Source: Streptomyces sp. CB02261 (GTDB taxonomy: Bacteria > Actinomycetota > Actinomycetes > Streptomycetales > Streptomycetaceae). Taken from it: a stretch of 64,000 bases of DNA. This document shows positions 26,649 to 38,141 of this stretch, piece after piece. Numbering within the stretch: the stretch's first letter is position 1; the number at the start of each line of letters is the position of its first letter. Location: NCBI RefSeq assembly GCF_001905665.1, contig NZ_LIVX01000002.1, positions 1 to 64,000 on the forward strand. The letters run 5' to 3'. A program made the position numbers and the translations under genes. Under the pieces are notes generated by a model. The model did no database searches. It was not told the origin of the DNA and worked only from the letters and a program-made list of their open reading frames with translations.

Positions 26649-27755
26649 CTACGCGGCCGACGGCCCGACGGGGGCCCCGGCGGGACGGCGCCGCGGGGTC
26701 GCGCGGCGCACCATGGTCTCGTTCTCCCTGGTCAGGTCCAGGACGGAGCGCAGCAGCGCGACCGGGGCCCCGCCGCCGCCCTCCTCGTGGCGGCGCGCCT
26801 CGTCGCCGTACGCCGTGGGGGCGGTGCCGAGGGGGCGGGCGCGGAGGGTCTTCAGGAGGCGCAGCACCCGGCCCAGCGCCTCCGCCGACGCGGTGAGCGA
26901 GGGCGGCAGCCGGTCCGCGCCCTCCCAGCTCACCGCCGCCGACAGCTTGCTGACCGCGGACACCCCGCCCCGGTGCCGGGCGTGGAACGCGCGCCAGGCC
27001 GGCGGGGCGTACGGCACCGCCTCGTCGAGGGAGGCGTCGTGGGCGGGGTGGGGGCGGTCGCACTGCCAGACCGTCAGGTCGACCGGCCAGAGCGGCAGCC
27101 GCGCGGCGTCCGGGCCGAGGTAGGCGCGGCCCCCGACCTCGACCTCGTCGAAGTACGGGCGCAGGGTCACGGCGACGTACTCCGGAGACACCCGGGCCAC
27201 AGTGAGGTCGATCGCGTCGGCCATCGCCCGGATGCGGCGGGCGACGCGGTCGAGGGCCGCGGGGAAGCCCGGGTCGTACGGTTCGAGGCGGGCGATCCGC
27301 CCGCAGTCGTCGAGCGCCGCGACCAGGCCGGGGTGGAGCGTCCGGACGGCGTCCTGGAGCAGGGCCTCCCGCGGGTCGCCGGTGTAGGAGCGGCGGCGGG
27401 GGCCCACGGGGTTCCAGATGGTGTAGTGGTGGACGGTGTCCCGGGGCACCATGTCGGTGCGGCGGCCGAGGAGTTCGAGGACGGGATACGCCTCCGGTAC
27501 GGCTGCGAGCGGCTGCACGCCGTGCCGCTTCAGCGAGCCGAGGAGGATGCCGAGGTCCCGCGTCGCCGCGAGCGCCCCGCCGACGCTCCACTCGGCCGCC
27601 CGGTCCGGGTCGGGCACCAGGGCGCGCAGGGCGACGGTCAGCGCGGCCGCGTCGCCCTCGGCGTTCATCGCGGGCACCGCGGCGAGCAGCGCGTCGGCGC
27701 CGAGGGGGTCGGCGGCGCGTATGTCCTCGGTCGTGTGAAGCACATCGCCGAACAC
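26649..27755 (-). CDS. PrnB-like protein (indoleamine dioxygenase superfamily), haem ligand not conserved
   Basis: A 368-residue protein clearly related to monodechloroaminopyrrolnitrin synthase PrnB. Shared segments include DLGILLGSLKRHG (67-79), TIWNP...RSYTG (112-126), RPYFDEVEVGGRAYLGP (199-215) and ALGRVLRLLKTLRARP (293-308). PrnB is a haem protein that rearranges 7-chlorotryptophan. Against the PrnB sequence I recall, its axial His313 aligns without gaps to Pro308, Tyr321 is kept (Tyr316) and Ser332 becomes Gly. Haem binding is therefore doubtful, or a different His (such as H323) is used. The GTG at 27755 is chosen for the AGAGGAG seven bases upstream and because it matches the PrnB N terminus. 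It is first in an operon with the monooxygenase. No halogenase gene is nearby. Confidence 0.85.
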   Translation of the reverse strand: MFGDVLHTTEDIRAADPLGADALLAAVPAMNAEGDAAALTVALRALVPDPDRAAEWSVGGALAATRDLGILLGSLKRHGVQPLAAVPEAYPVLELLGRRTDMVPRDTVHHYTIWNPVGPRRRSYTGDPREALLQDAVRTLHPGLVAALDDCGRIARLEPYDPGFPAALDRVARRIRAMADAIDLTVARVSPEYVAVTLRPYFDEVEVGGRAYLGPDAARLPLWPVDLTVWQCDRPHPAHDASLDEAVPYAPPAWRAFHARHRGGVSAVSKLSAAVSWEGADRLPPSLTASAEALGRVLRLLKTLRARPLGTAPTAYGDEARRHEEGGGGAPVALLRSVLDLTRENETMVRRATPRRRPAGAPVGPSAA

Positions 27756-27870
27756 GACGGCGCTCCTCTCTTTCGGGGCTCGTTCGCCTGGGGGCTCGGG
27801 CATCGTGCGGAGAGAGACCCCAGGGTGGCGACGGGGCCCTTCCCCGGGTGTCACGGCTCTGCCCGTCCCG

Positions 27871-27936
27871 AGCCTGTCCGGCGCACCCGGTGCGGACAAT
27901 GAGCTTCCGTCCAGGGGTCCTTAAGAACCGTCCAGG
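27871..27936 (-). promoter_or_regulatory. candidate promoter and AraC-type site of the PrnB-like operon
   Basis: Read on the minus strand, TTGTCC (27899-27894), a 17-base spacer and CAGGCT (27876-27871) form a modest promoter. Just upstream, CCGTCCAGG occurs twice as direct repeats (plus-strand 27907-27915 and 27928-27936), exactly 21 bp apart, with the near-palindrome GGTCCTTAAGAACC (27916-27929) between them. Direct repeats two helix turns apart and abutting the -35 box are typical for AraC-family activators, and such a gene starts the other way round the corner at 28962. Confidence 0.5.
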
Positions 27937-27975
27937 CGGCCCCGAAGATGTCAGGTCGGTCGACCTGGAAGCCGC

Positions 27976-28962
27976 TCAGGCCGCTCGGACGCCGCCCGCG
28001 CGGTACTCCCCGGGGGTCACCCCGAACCACTTCCGGAAGGCGAGGTGGAAGCCGACGGCGCTCTGGTAGCCGACGCGCGCGGGCACCGCCGACTGCGGGA
28101 GGGAGGTCTCGGTGAGCAGCCGGACGGCCTCCTGCATCCGGCGGGCGGCGAGGTAGCGGGCCGGTGACTCGCCGACCAGCTCGCGGAAGGCGGCGGTGAA
28201 CGCGGACCGGGACATGCCGACCTCGCGGGCGAGGCAGTCGATCGTCCACGGTTCGGCGAACCGGGTGGCCATCATGACGACCGCCCTGCTGATCCCGGGG
28301 TGCCGGAGCAGGGGCAGGGAGGCGGGTTTCACGGCGAGTTGGCGGAGCAGCGGGCGGAGCGCGAGGACGAGGGCCATCTCGAAGGCCCGCAGGGTGACGA
28401 GCCGGTCGCAGGGGCCGACGGGCCGGTCGGGGGCGGCGAGCAGCCGGAGGGTGTCGCGGAGCAGCGGTTCGCGGTCGACCTGGGCGCCGTCGAGGACGAG
28501 CGCCCAGGGCAGGGAGGTGTAGAGGCCGGTGGCGGCGCCGGCGTCGTAGTGGAGTCCGGCGCAGAGGAGCCGGCTCTCGGGTCCGCTGCCGTCGATGACG
28601 ATCTCGCCGGTGGTGCCGGGCTGCCGCTCGGGCAGGACGGCGTGGAGCGGGACGCCCTGGCGTTCGGGCCGGTCGGAGAGGCGGTGTGCGGCGCCGGTGG
28701 GGAAGACGACGAGGTCTCCGGTGTGCACTTCGAGGGGTGTCTCGTCGTCTGCGGTGATCCAGCAGTCGCCCTCGACGACGTAGTGGAGGACGGCGCAGCC
28801 GTGTTCGGCGTCGCCCTCGATGGCCCAGGGTGCGCGGACGTGCCAGCGGCTGTCGAAGACCTTGGTGAGCCGGAGGGGTTTGAGCAGTTCGCTCAGCAGG
28901 TCTTCCTGTTCGTCGTGCCGGGCGTCGTGCTGTGCGTGACGGTCGGTTCCCACGGTGTCCAT
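27976..28962 (-). CDS. AraC-family transcriptional regulator with cupin sensor domain
   Basis: A 328-residue regulator. The N-terminal cupin-type ligand domain (about 25-200) reads HYVVEGDCWIT and HTGDLVVFPTGAAHRLSD. The C-terminal AraC double helix-turn-helix (about 225-322) contains CLAREVGMSRSAFTAAFRELVG and VGYQSAVGFHLAFRKWFGVTPGEYR. The ATG has an AAGGATCG site. It lies upstream of and parallel to the PrnB-like/monooxygenase operon, with a candidate operator between them, and is divergent from the NAD(P)-binding gene at 29080. It is the probable local regulator of the cassette; the effector is unknown. Confidence 0.92.
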   Translation of the reverse strand: MDTVGTDRHAQHDARHDEQEDLLSELLKPLRLTKVFDSRWHVRAPWAIEGDAEHGCAVLHYVVEGDCWITADDETPLEVHTGDLVVFPTGAAHRLSDRPERQGVPLHAVLPERQPGTTGEIVIDGSGPESRLLCAGLHYDAGAATGLYTSLPWALVLDGAQVDREPLLRDTLRLLAAPDRPVGPCDRLVTLRAFEMALVLALRPLLRQLAVKPASLPLLRHPGISRAVVMMATRFAEPWTIDCLAREVGMSRSAFTAAFRELVGESPARYLAARRMQEAVRLLTETSLPQSAVPARVGYQSAVGFHLAFRKWFGVTPGEYRAGGVRAA

Positions 28963-29079
28963 GGACGATCCTTCAACTTCCGCCCCGGTTTGTTAATTGA
29001 ACGGCCCGAACCGCCCCGGCGAGCCTGGAGGACGCCGGTACGGCAGCGGCCGAAGTCTATCGAAGGGGCTCAGACAGAC

Positions 29080-30021
29080 ATGTCCAGTGAGATTCCGATG
29101 CGGGTGGCGGTCGTGGGCGGGACGGGGTTCCAGGGCGGTGCGGTGGCCCGCCTCCTCGCGGAGCGGCGCCACCGGGTGCGGACCCTGACCCGGCGGGCCG
29201 CGGACGACCGCCCGCCGCTGCCGGGGGCCTTCTGCGTCTCCGGCGATCTGGGGCGGCCGGAGGACGTGCGGCGGCTCTTCGAGGGGACGACGCACGGGTT
29301 CGTCACGATGCCGCTGGTGTACGGGGCCGAGCGGGTGGAGGCGTACGCGCGGAACGTGGCGGAGGCGGCCGTCGCGGCGGGGACGGTGCGCCTGGTCTTC
29401 AACGCCAACACCCGCTTACCGCTGGGTCCGACGGAGGTGCCCGCGTTCGAGACGCGGCGGCTCGCGGAGCGGGTGCTGCGGGAGAGCGGGGTGCCGCTGG
29501 TGGTGATCCGGCCGCCGGTGTACCTGGACAACCTGTTCTCGCCGTGGAACGGGCCGGCCCTGGTCGAGGAGGGTGTGCTGGCCTATCCGCTGCCGGAGTC
29601 GGCGCGGACGGCGTGGCTGTCGCACCGGGGCCTGGCGGAGGCGGCGCTCGCGGCGCTGACCCGGGAGGGCCTGGAGGGGCGGACCTTCGACATCGGCGGC
29701 GACCGCTCGCTGACGGGCGGGGGTCTGGCGGCCGCCTTCGGCCGGGGGCTGGGCAGGGCGGTGCGGTACGAGGAGCTGGATCCGGCCGCTTTCGAGCGCG
29801 GGCTCGTCCGGCTCCTCGGCCCGGAGACGGCGGCGGGGGTGGCGGGGATCTACCACTACATGGCGAGCGGCGCCGATCCACTCCTGATGGCGGACGACGA
29901 CGGGGTGTCGACGGAGGTGCTGGGCCTCGAACCGGCCCCGGTGGAGGAGTGGGTGGCCCGCCAGCCGTGGCAGGTGTGGGCGAAGGACGCGGACGAACCG
30001 GACGCGACACCCCCTTCGTGA
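29080..30021 (+). CDS. NmrA/atypical SDR NAD(P)-binding protein with a TTA codon
   Basis: A 313-residue Rossmann-fold protein. The dinucleotide motif is GGTGFQG (13-19), followed by RTLTRR, which favours NADP(H). Its shape matches the NmrA-like/atypical short-chain dehydrogenase group, which includes isoflavone-reductase-type enzymes and redox sensors; the classical YxxxK pair is not seen, so enzyme activity is open. Codon 113 is TTA (29416-29418), read in Streptomyces by the developmentally regulated bldA tRNA. The ATG at 29080 has a weak AAGGGG site; a second Met follows six codons later. It is divergent from the AraC gene and ends in its own terminator before glgE. Confidence 0.85.
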   Translation: MSSEIPMRVAVVGGTGFQGGAVARLLAERRHRVRTLTRRAADDRPPLPGAFCVSGDLGRPEDVRRLFEGTTHGFVTMPLVYGAERVEAYARNVAEAAVAAGTVRLVFNANTRLPLGPTEVPAFETRRLAERVLRESGVPLVVIRPPVYLDNLFSPWNGPALVEEGVLAYPLPESARTAWLSHRGLAEAALAALTREGLEGRTFDIGGDRSLTGGGLAAAFGRGLGRAVRYEELDPAAFERGLVRLLGPETAAGVAGIYHYMASGADPLLMADDDGVSTEVLGLEPAPVEEWVARQPWQVWAKDADEPDATPPS

Positions 30022-30033
30022 CCGTCGGATTCC

Positions 30034-30058
30034 GGCCTCACCCCCCGGGGGTGGGGCC
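30034..30058 (+). terminator. terminator between the accessory gene and glgE
   Basis: The arms 30034-30045 (GGCCTCACCCCC) and 30047-30058 (GGGGGTGGGGCC) pair with one G-T wobble, directly after the stop at 30021. The separation suggests glgE has its own promoter in 30059-30227. Confidence 0.6.
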
Positions 30059-30227
30059 GTTCTGCTCCTTGCCCGTACGGCTACGCCCTAGTAGTTAACA
30101 AAGCGTCTGGATTGCCCAACCGGGGACCGGGGGAAGGCTCCTGCGGTACGGCCGTGAACCCGTCTCCTCATGACCCCTCTTCATCCGTCTGGACCCGCCA
30201 TCCGAGTGAACGCGGACAGGAGCGGCC

Positions 30228-32302
30228 ATGCCCGCAACCCGCCGGCCGTCGTCGGAGCTAGAAAGAGCGCACCACCACCCGCACCCCCGTAACCCGTCAG
30301 GTGATGCTGTGAATCCGCTCATGGGACGCATTCCCGTACTGGACGTCCGCCCGCTGGTCGACTGCGGTCGGCGCCCCGCGAAGGCGGTGGCCGGAGAGAC
30401 CTTCGAGGTGACGGCGACCGTCTTCCGCGAGGGCCACGACGCGGTCGCCGCCAATGTCGTGCTGCGCCGCCCCTCGGGGCGCCCCGGCCCCTGGACCCCG
30501 ATGCGCGAGCTGGCGCCGGGCACCGACCGGTGGGGCGCCGAGGTCACCCCGGACGCCGAGGGCCTCTGGACGTACACCGTCGAGGCGTGGAGCGACCCGG
30601 TGGCCACCTGGCGCCACACCGCGAGGATCAAGATCCCGGCCGGGATCGACTCCGAACTGGTCCTCGCCGAGGGCGCCGAGCTGCACGAACGGGCCGCCAA
30701 GGGCGTCCCGAAGAAGGGCGGCGGCCGGGAGTCCGTGCTCGCCGCCGCCGACGCGCTGCGCGACACGTCCCGGCCGGCCGCAGCCCGGCTCGCGGCGGCC
30801 CTCACGCCCCGCGTCGTCGAGGCCCTGGACCGCCACCCGCTGCGCGAACTCCTTTCCTCGTCGCCCGCGTTGCCGCTCCAGGTCGAGCGCGAGCGCGCCC
30901 TGTTCGGCTCCTGGTACGAGTTCTTCCCGCGCTCGGAGGGCGTGCGGAAGGTGAAGGGCCGTACCGTGCCGGGCACCTTCCGCACCGCCGCCGAGCGGCT
31001 TCCGGCGATCGCGGCGATGGGCTTCGACGTGGTGTACCTGCCGCCGGTGCACCCGATCGGCGAGACCCACCGCAAGGGCCCCAACAACTCGCTGTCGGCC
31101 TCGCCGAGCGACGTGGGCGTGCCGTGGGCGATCGGCTCCCCGGAGGGCGGGCACGACGCGCTCCACCCGGACCTGGGCACCTTCGAGGACTTCGACGCCT
31201 TCGTCGCGCGGGCCCGGGAGCTGCGGCTGGAGATCGCCCTGGACTTCGCGCTCCAGTGCTCCCCGGACCACCCGTGGGTGGAGAAGCACCCGGAGTGGTT
31301 CCACCACCGTCCGGACGGTTCGATCGCGTACGCGGAGAACCCGCCGAAGAAGTACCAGGACATCTACCCGATCGCGTTCGACAAGGACATGGACGGGATC
31401 GTCGCGGAGACCGTGCGGGTGCTGCGGCACTGGATGGACCACGGGATCCGGATCTTCCGCGTCGACAACCCGCACACCAAGCCGGTGGTGTTCTGGGAGC
31501 GGGTGATCGGCGAGATCAACCGGGCCGATCCGGACGTGATCTTCCTGGCGGAGGCCTTCACGCGGCCGGCGATGATGCGGACGCTCGGCGCGATCGGTTT
31601 CCAGCAGTCGTACACGTACTTCACCTGGCGGAACACCAAGGAGGAGCTCACGGAGTACCTGACGGAGCTGTCCGGCGAGACGGCGGCGCAGATGCGGCCG
31701 AACTTCTTCGTGAACACGCCCGACATCCTGCACGCCTACCTCCAGAAGGGCGGGCGTCCGGCGTTCGAGGTGCGGGCGGTGCTCGCGGCGACGCTCTCGC
31801 CGACCTGGGGCGTGTACGCCGGGTACGAGCTGTGCGAGAACACTCCGCTGCGGGACGGCAGCGAGGAGTACCTCGACTCGGAGAAGTACCAACTGCGGCC
31901 GCGTGACTGGGAGTCGGCGGAGCGCTCCGGGGCGACCATCGCGCCGCTGATCACCGCGCTCAACCGGATCAGGCGCCGTCACCCGGCCCTGCGCCGACTG
32001 CGGAACCTGCGCTTCCACGACACGGACAACCCGCAGGTGATCGCGTACAGCAAGCGCTCCGGTTCGAACACCGTTCTGGTGGTCGTCAACCTCGACCCGC
32101 ACCACACCCAGGAGGCGACGGTCTCGTTGAACATGCCGGAACTCGGCCTCGACTGGCACGAGACCGTGCCGGTGCGCGACGAGCTCACCGGCGACACCTA
32201 TCACTGGGGCAGGGCCAGTTACGTGCGTCTAGAGCCGGGTGTCACGCCCGCGCACGTCCTCGTCCTGCGACCGTCCCCGCAGACCGGAGGGTCACCCACA
32301 TC

Positions 32303-32306
<4 letters not shown>
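30228..32306 (+). CDS. glgE: alpha-1,4-glucan:maltose-1-phosphate maltosyltransferase GlgE
   Basis: A 692-residue GH13_3 enzyme that transfers maltosyl units from maltose-1-phosphate to alpha-1,4-glucan. The catalytic residues are D413 ([10 protein letters not shown]), E442 (FLAEAFTRP) and D499 (VNTPDIL). These correspond to D394, E423 and D480 of S. coelicolor GlgE isoform 1, each shifted by the same 19 residues. An N-terminal beta-sandwich domain (about 35-140) and the insert [21 protein letters not shown] are typical. The ATG at 30228 has AGGAG five bases upstream. It is the first gene of the glgE-treS unit, whose genes overlap by ATGA. Confidence 0.97.
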
Positions 32307-33997
<1,691 letters not shown>

Positions 33998-34232
33998 CCG
34001 ACGGTCAGTTCGGTTTTCCGTCCGGCGTGGGGCGGTTTCCCCCGTCCCACCCTGGGCACTGTGACCCACACACGATTCAGGTCCATCCGGGCCTTCTTGC
34101 CGGGCCCATACGGATCTTCCCCTTCCGACACGTCCCGCACATCCGGACAGCCCTAGCCGCCATCCGGGACACTCTGCGCATTTGAACGCATACAACAGCC
34201 AACTGTGCGCCCCGGGGAAAGGACGCGATGCC

Positions 34233-35582
34233 ATGCCGGAGACCGCATCCACCACCCGGGCCCCGGACGCCCTCCTTCCGTCCCTCGCCCCCCTGCTCCA
34301 CGACTGGCTGCCCAGACAGCGCTGGTTCGCGGGCAAGGGCCGCCGGGTCACCGGATTCACGCTGGAAGCGGCCACCGAGCTGCTGCCTCTGGACGGCACG
34401 GGCCCCGGCCTCCTCCATCTGCTCGTACGGGTCGAACAGCCGAGCCGCCCGCCCGGCACACCCACCGACTGCTACCAACTGCTCCTGGGCGTGAGGAACC
34501 AGCTCCCGCCCCGCCTCGCGCCCGCCCTGCTCGGGCGGATCCGGCAGGGACCGCTCGCCGGACGTGCCGTGTACGAAGGGCTGCGCGACCCGCGGCTCGC
34601 CGGCCTCCTCTACGAGCGGCTGCGCACCCCGGGCCGGACCGGCCCCCTGCGCTTCCATGCCACGACCGAGCTGCCGGCCGCGCTCGCACCCCGCGTGCTC
34701 GACACCGAGCAGTCCAACTCGTCGCTTGTCTACGGTGATTCGTACATCCTGAAGATCTTCCGCCGGGTCAGTCCCGGCGCCAACCCCGACCTCGAACTGC
34801 CGCTCGCGCTCGCCGGGGCCGGCTGCGCCCGGGTCCCCGCCCCGGTCGCCTGGTTCGAGTCGGGGGCCGCGACCCTCGGCGTCCTCCAGCCCTATCTGCG
34901 GGACTCACGGGACGGCTGGCGGCTCGCGCTCGACGCCCTCGCCGAAGGGCGGGAGTTCACCGGCGAGGCGCGGGACCTGGGCCGGGCCACGGCCGAGGTC
35001 CACCTCTCCCTCGCCAAGGCCCTGCCGACCCGGCGCCTCGACCGGGCCGAGACCGAGCAGGTGGCGGCCGCGATGGACCGGCGGCTCCACGCGGCGGCGC
35101 AGGCCGTGCCCGCGCTGCTGCCGCACGTGCCGGGCCTGCGGGCCGTCTTCGCGGCGGCGAGCGGCGCGGTCGGCGGTGACGTGGTGCAGCGCATCCACGG
35201 CGACCTGCACCTCGGGCAGACCCTGCGGGGGGCCGACGGCGGCTGGGCCGTCATCGACTTCGAGGGCGAGCCGGCGAAGCCGCTGGACGAGCGGCGCAGC
35301 CCCCAGCCCACGGTCCGCGACGTGGCGGGGATGCTCCGCTCCTTCGACTACGCGGCCCGCACCCACCGGCCGTGGAACGCGGAGTGGGCGGCGCGGTGCC
35401 GCGAGGCGTACTGCACGGGGTACGCGGAGGTGGCGGGGGCGGATCCGCGGGCGGATCCGGCGCTGCTCCGGGCCTACGAGACGGACAAGGCGGTGTACGA
35501 GGTCGTGTACGAGGCCCGGCACCGTCCGGACTGGCTCCCGGTCCCGATGTCCGCCATCGAACGCCTGTCGACGACCCCGTGA
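34233..35582 (+). CDS. mak: maltokinase (Mak/Pep2)
   Basis: A 449-residue kinase with an aminoglycoside-phosphotransferase-like fold that converts maltose and ATP to maltose-1-phosphate, the GlgE donor. The N-terminal cap holds WLPRQRWFAGKGRR. The catalytic loop is IHGDLHLGQTL (H322, D324) and the metal-binding segment VIDFEGEPAKPLDERR. The ATG at 34233 with GAAAGGACG upstream is preferred over a TTG at 34182 that has no ribosome site. A 235-bp gap after treS suggests a further promoter; I could not place one with confidence. It probably continues into glgB past a hairpin. Confidence 0.95.
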   Translation: MPETASTTRAPDALLPSLAPLLHDWLPRQRWFAGKGRRVTGFTLEAATELLPLDGTGPGLLHLLVRVEQPSRPPGTPTDCYQLLLGVRNQLPPRLAPALLGRIRQGPLAGRAVYEGLRDPRLAGLLYERLRTPGRTGPLRFHATTELPAALAPRVLDTEQSNSSLVYGDSYILKIFRRVSPGANPDLELPLALAGAGCARVPAPVAWFESGAATLGVLQPYLRDSRDGWRLALDALAEGREFTGEARDLGRATAEVHLSLAKALPTRRLDRAETEQVAAAMDRRLHAAAQAVPALLPHVPGLRAVFAAASGAVGGDVVQRIHGDLHLGQTLRGADGGWAVIDFEGEPAKPLDERRSPQPTVRDVAGMLRSFDYAARTHRPWNAEWAARCREAYCTGYAEVAGADPRADPALLRAYETDKAVYEVVYEARHRPDWLPVPMSAIERLSTTP

Positions 35583-35659
35583 CCACCCCCGCCCCGCCAC
35601 GGGACCCGTCCCCCTCCGCCCTGCGGCGGGTGGGGCGGGATGACCCGTTCGGAGCAGTC

Positions 35660-35683
35660 CGGGGGCGCCGCACGGCGCCCCCG
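35660..35683 (+). terminator. hairpin between mak and glgB
   Basis: A perfect 10-bp stem, 35660-35669 with 35674-35683 (core GGGGGCGCC/GGCGCCCCC), and a four-base loop, 78 nt after the mak stop. It is a partial terminator or attenuator that could lower glgB expression relative to mak. Confidence 0.6.
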
Positions 35684-35780
35684 CCTGCGTGGACCCCACC
35701 CGCCCCCGTTCGGCCGAGTGTCCCGCCCCCGTACCCCGCCGTTGCGCATCCGTACCCCGTACCCCCTAGGAGGCACCCCG

Positions 35781-38045
35781 GTGACCGCCCGCCCCGCAGG
35801 CAAGACGGCCCGCAGCACGACCACCACCCCCAGGACCACGTCCCCCGCGCCCCGGAAGGCGCCACCGCTCGATCCGGGTGACCGGGCCCGGCTGCTCGCC
35901 GGGGAGCACCACGACCCGCACGGCGTGCTCGGCGCGCATCCGGTGCGCGGCGGGGTGGTGGTGCGGGTGCTGCGCCCGTGGGCGAAGGAGGTCACCGTCC
36001 TCGCCAAGGGCAAGCGCGTGCCGCTGCACGACGACGGCGACGGCCTCTTCTCGGGGCTCCTGCCGCTGCTCCGCAAGGTACCCGCGTACGAGCTGCGGGT
36101 CCGCTACGACGGCGACGAGCTCGCCGTGCACGACCCGTACCGCTTCCTGCCGTCCCTCGGCGAGCTGGACCTGCACCTGATCGGCGAGGGCCGCCACGAG
36201 GAGCTGTGGACGGCGCTCGGCTCGCACCCCATGACCCACGAGGGGGTGGCCGGCACCCGTTTCGCGGTCTGGGCGCCGAACGCGCGGGGCGTGCGGGTCA
36301 CCGGTGACTTCACGCACTGGGACGGCACCGGGCTTCCGATGCGCTCGCTGGGTTCGACGGGCGTGTGGGAGCTGTTCGTGCCGGGGATCGGGGAGGGCGC
36401 GGTCTACAAGTACGACATCACCCGCCCGGACGGGACGCACACCCTCCGCGCGGACCCGATGGCCCGCCGGACCGAGTGCCCGCCGAACACCGCGTCGATC
36501 GTCACCGCCTCGCACCACACGTGGGGCGACGAGGAGTGGATGGAGCGGCGTGGGGCCCGCCCGCACCACGAGTCGCCGCTGTCGGTGTACGAGGTGCACC
36601 TGCCCTCCTGGCGTCCGGGGCTGACGTACCGCCAGCTGGCGGAGCAGCTGCCCGCGTACGTCCGCGACCTCGGTTTCACGCATGTGGAGCTGATGCCGGT
36701 CACCGAGCATCCCTTCGGCGGCTCCTGGGGCTACCAGGTGACCGGGTTCTACGCGCCGACGGCCCGCATGGGCACCCCGGACGACTTCAGGTTCCTGGTC
36801 GATTCGCTGCACCGGGCGGGGATCGGGGTCCTGATGGACTGGGTCCCGGCGCACTTCCCGAAGGACGACTGGGCGCTCGCGGAGTTCGACGGGCGTCCGC
36901 TGTACGAGCACGAGGACCCGCGCCGGTCGCATCACCCCGACTGGGGGACCCTGGAGTTCGACTACGGCCGCAAGGAGGTGCGGAACTTCCTGGTGGCGAA
37001 CGCCGTGTACTGGTGCCAGGAGTTCCACATCGACGGCCTGCGGGTCGACGCGGTGGCCTCCATGCTCTACCTGGACTACTCGCGGGAGCACGGCGAGTGG
37101 CTGCCGAACGAGTACGGGGGCCGGGAGAACCCGGACGCGGTGGCCTTCCTCCAGGAGATGAACGCGACCGTGTACCGGCGCTGCCCGGGGATCGTCACGT
37201 TCGCCGAGGAGTCCACGGCCTGGGACGGGGTGACGCGGGCGACGGACCAGGTGGGTCCGGGCGGCTTCGGCGGCCTCGGCTTCGGCATGAAGTGGAACAT
37301 GGGCTGGATGCACGACTCCCTGGAGTACATGCAGAAGGAGCCGGTGCACCGCAAGTACCACCACCACGAGATGACCTTCTCGATGGTGTACGCGTACAGC
37401 GAGAACTACATCCTGCCGATCTCGCACGACGAGGTGGTCCACGGCAAGCGGGCCCTGGTGTCGAAGATGCCGGGCGACTGGTGGCAGCAGCGCGCCAACC
37501 ACCGCGCCTACCTCGGCTTCATGTGGGCCCACCCCGGCAAGCAACTGCTGTACATGGGGCAGGAGTTCGCCCAGGGCGCGGAGTGGTCGGCGGACCACGG
37601 GCCCGACTGGTGGCTGCTCGACCCGGCGTACGGGGCGGAGCCGGACCACCGGGGGGTGCGGGACCTCGTCCGCGACCTGAACACGGTGTACACGGCGACG
37701 CCCTCGCTCTGGGAGCGGGACACCGCCCCCGAGGGCTTCCAGTGGGTGGTCGGGGACGCCGCCGAGGACAACGTCTTCGCCTTCCTGCGCTTCGACGCGA
37801 TCGGCTCGCCGCTGCTCGCCGTCTCGAACTTCTCCCCGGTGGTGCGGCACGACTACCGGCTCGGGGTGCCGGAGGCGGTGGTCGCCTGGACGGAGGTCCT
37901 GAACACGGACGAGGCGCGGTACGGCGGCGGGGACGTGGTGGGGCGCGACCCGGTGAAGACGGAGTCGGTGCCGCACCACGGCCGTACGGCGAGCATCCGC
38001 ATGACGCTCCCGCCGCTGGCGACGGTCTGGCTGCGGCCGGCGTGA
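35781..38045 (+). CDS. glgB: 1,4-alpha-glucan branching enzyme
   Basis: A 754-residue GH13_9 branching enzyme. A Thr/Pro-rich N-terminal tail precedes two CBM48-type domains (about 40-250) and the catalytic barrel. The nucleophile is D423 ([16 protein letters not shown]), the acid/base E476 (TFAEESTAW) and the third carboxylate D550 ([10 protein letters not shown]). It makes alpha-1,6 branches in the glucan elongated by GlgE. GTG at 35781 with AGGAGG (35768-35773) seven bases upstream is clearly the start, although the open frame extends to 35640. It is the last gene of the glgE-treS-mak-glgB series and is convergent with helD. Confidence 0.97.
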   Translation: MTARPAGKTARSTTTTPRTTSPAPRKAPPLDPGDRARLLAGEHHDPHGVLGAHPVRGGVVVRVLRPWAKEVTVLAKGKRVPLHDDGDGLFSGLLPLLRKVPAYELRVRYDGDELAVHDPYRFLPSLGELDLHLIGEGRHEELWTALGSHPMTHEGVAGTRFAVWAPNARGVRVTGDFTHWDGTGLPMRSLGSTGVWELFVPGIGEGAVYKYDITRPDGTHTLRADPMARRTECPPNTASIVTASHHTWGDEEWMERRGARPHHESPLSVYEVHLPSWRPGLTYRQLAEQLPAYVRDLGFTHVELMPVTEHPFGGSWGYQVTGFYAPTARMGTPDDFRFLVDSLHRAGIGVLMDWVPAHFPKDDWALAEFDGRPLYEHEDPRRSHHPDWGTLEFDYGRKEVRNFLVANAVYWCQEFHIDGLRVDAVASMLYLDYSREHGEWLPNEYGGRENPDAVAFLQEMNATVYRRCPGIVTFAEESTAWDGVTRATDQVGPGGFGGLGFGMKWNMGWMHDSLEYMQKEPVHRKYHHHEMTFSMVYAYSENYILPISHDEVVHGKRALVSKMPGDWWQQRANHRAYLGFMWAHPGKQLLYMGQEFAQGAEWSADHGPDWWLLDPAYGAEPDHRGVRDLVRDLNTVYTATPSLWERDTAPEGFQWVVGDAAEDNVFAFLRFDAIGSPLLAVSNFSPVVRHDYRLGVPEAVVAWTEVLNTDEARYGGGDVVGRDPVKTESVPHHGRTASIRMTLPPLATVWLRPA

Positions 38046-38099
38046 CGGGACGGCCGCCCGGGTGAGGCCGGGGCGGCCCGCCCACGCCGTCCGGCCCCT

Positions 38100-38136
38100 G
38101 ACGCCCCCGCCCGCTCCGTACCGGGCCGGGGGCGTC
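38100..38136. terminator. terminator between convergent glgB and helD
   Basis: A 10-bp stem GACGCCCCCG (38100-38109) / CGGGGGCGTC (38127-38136) lies 55 nt after glgB and six bases from the helD stop, so it may serve both strands. Confidence 0.7.
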
Positions 38137-38141
38137 CGGGA

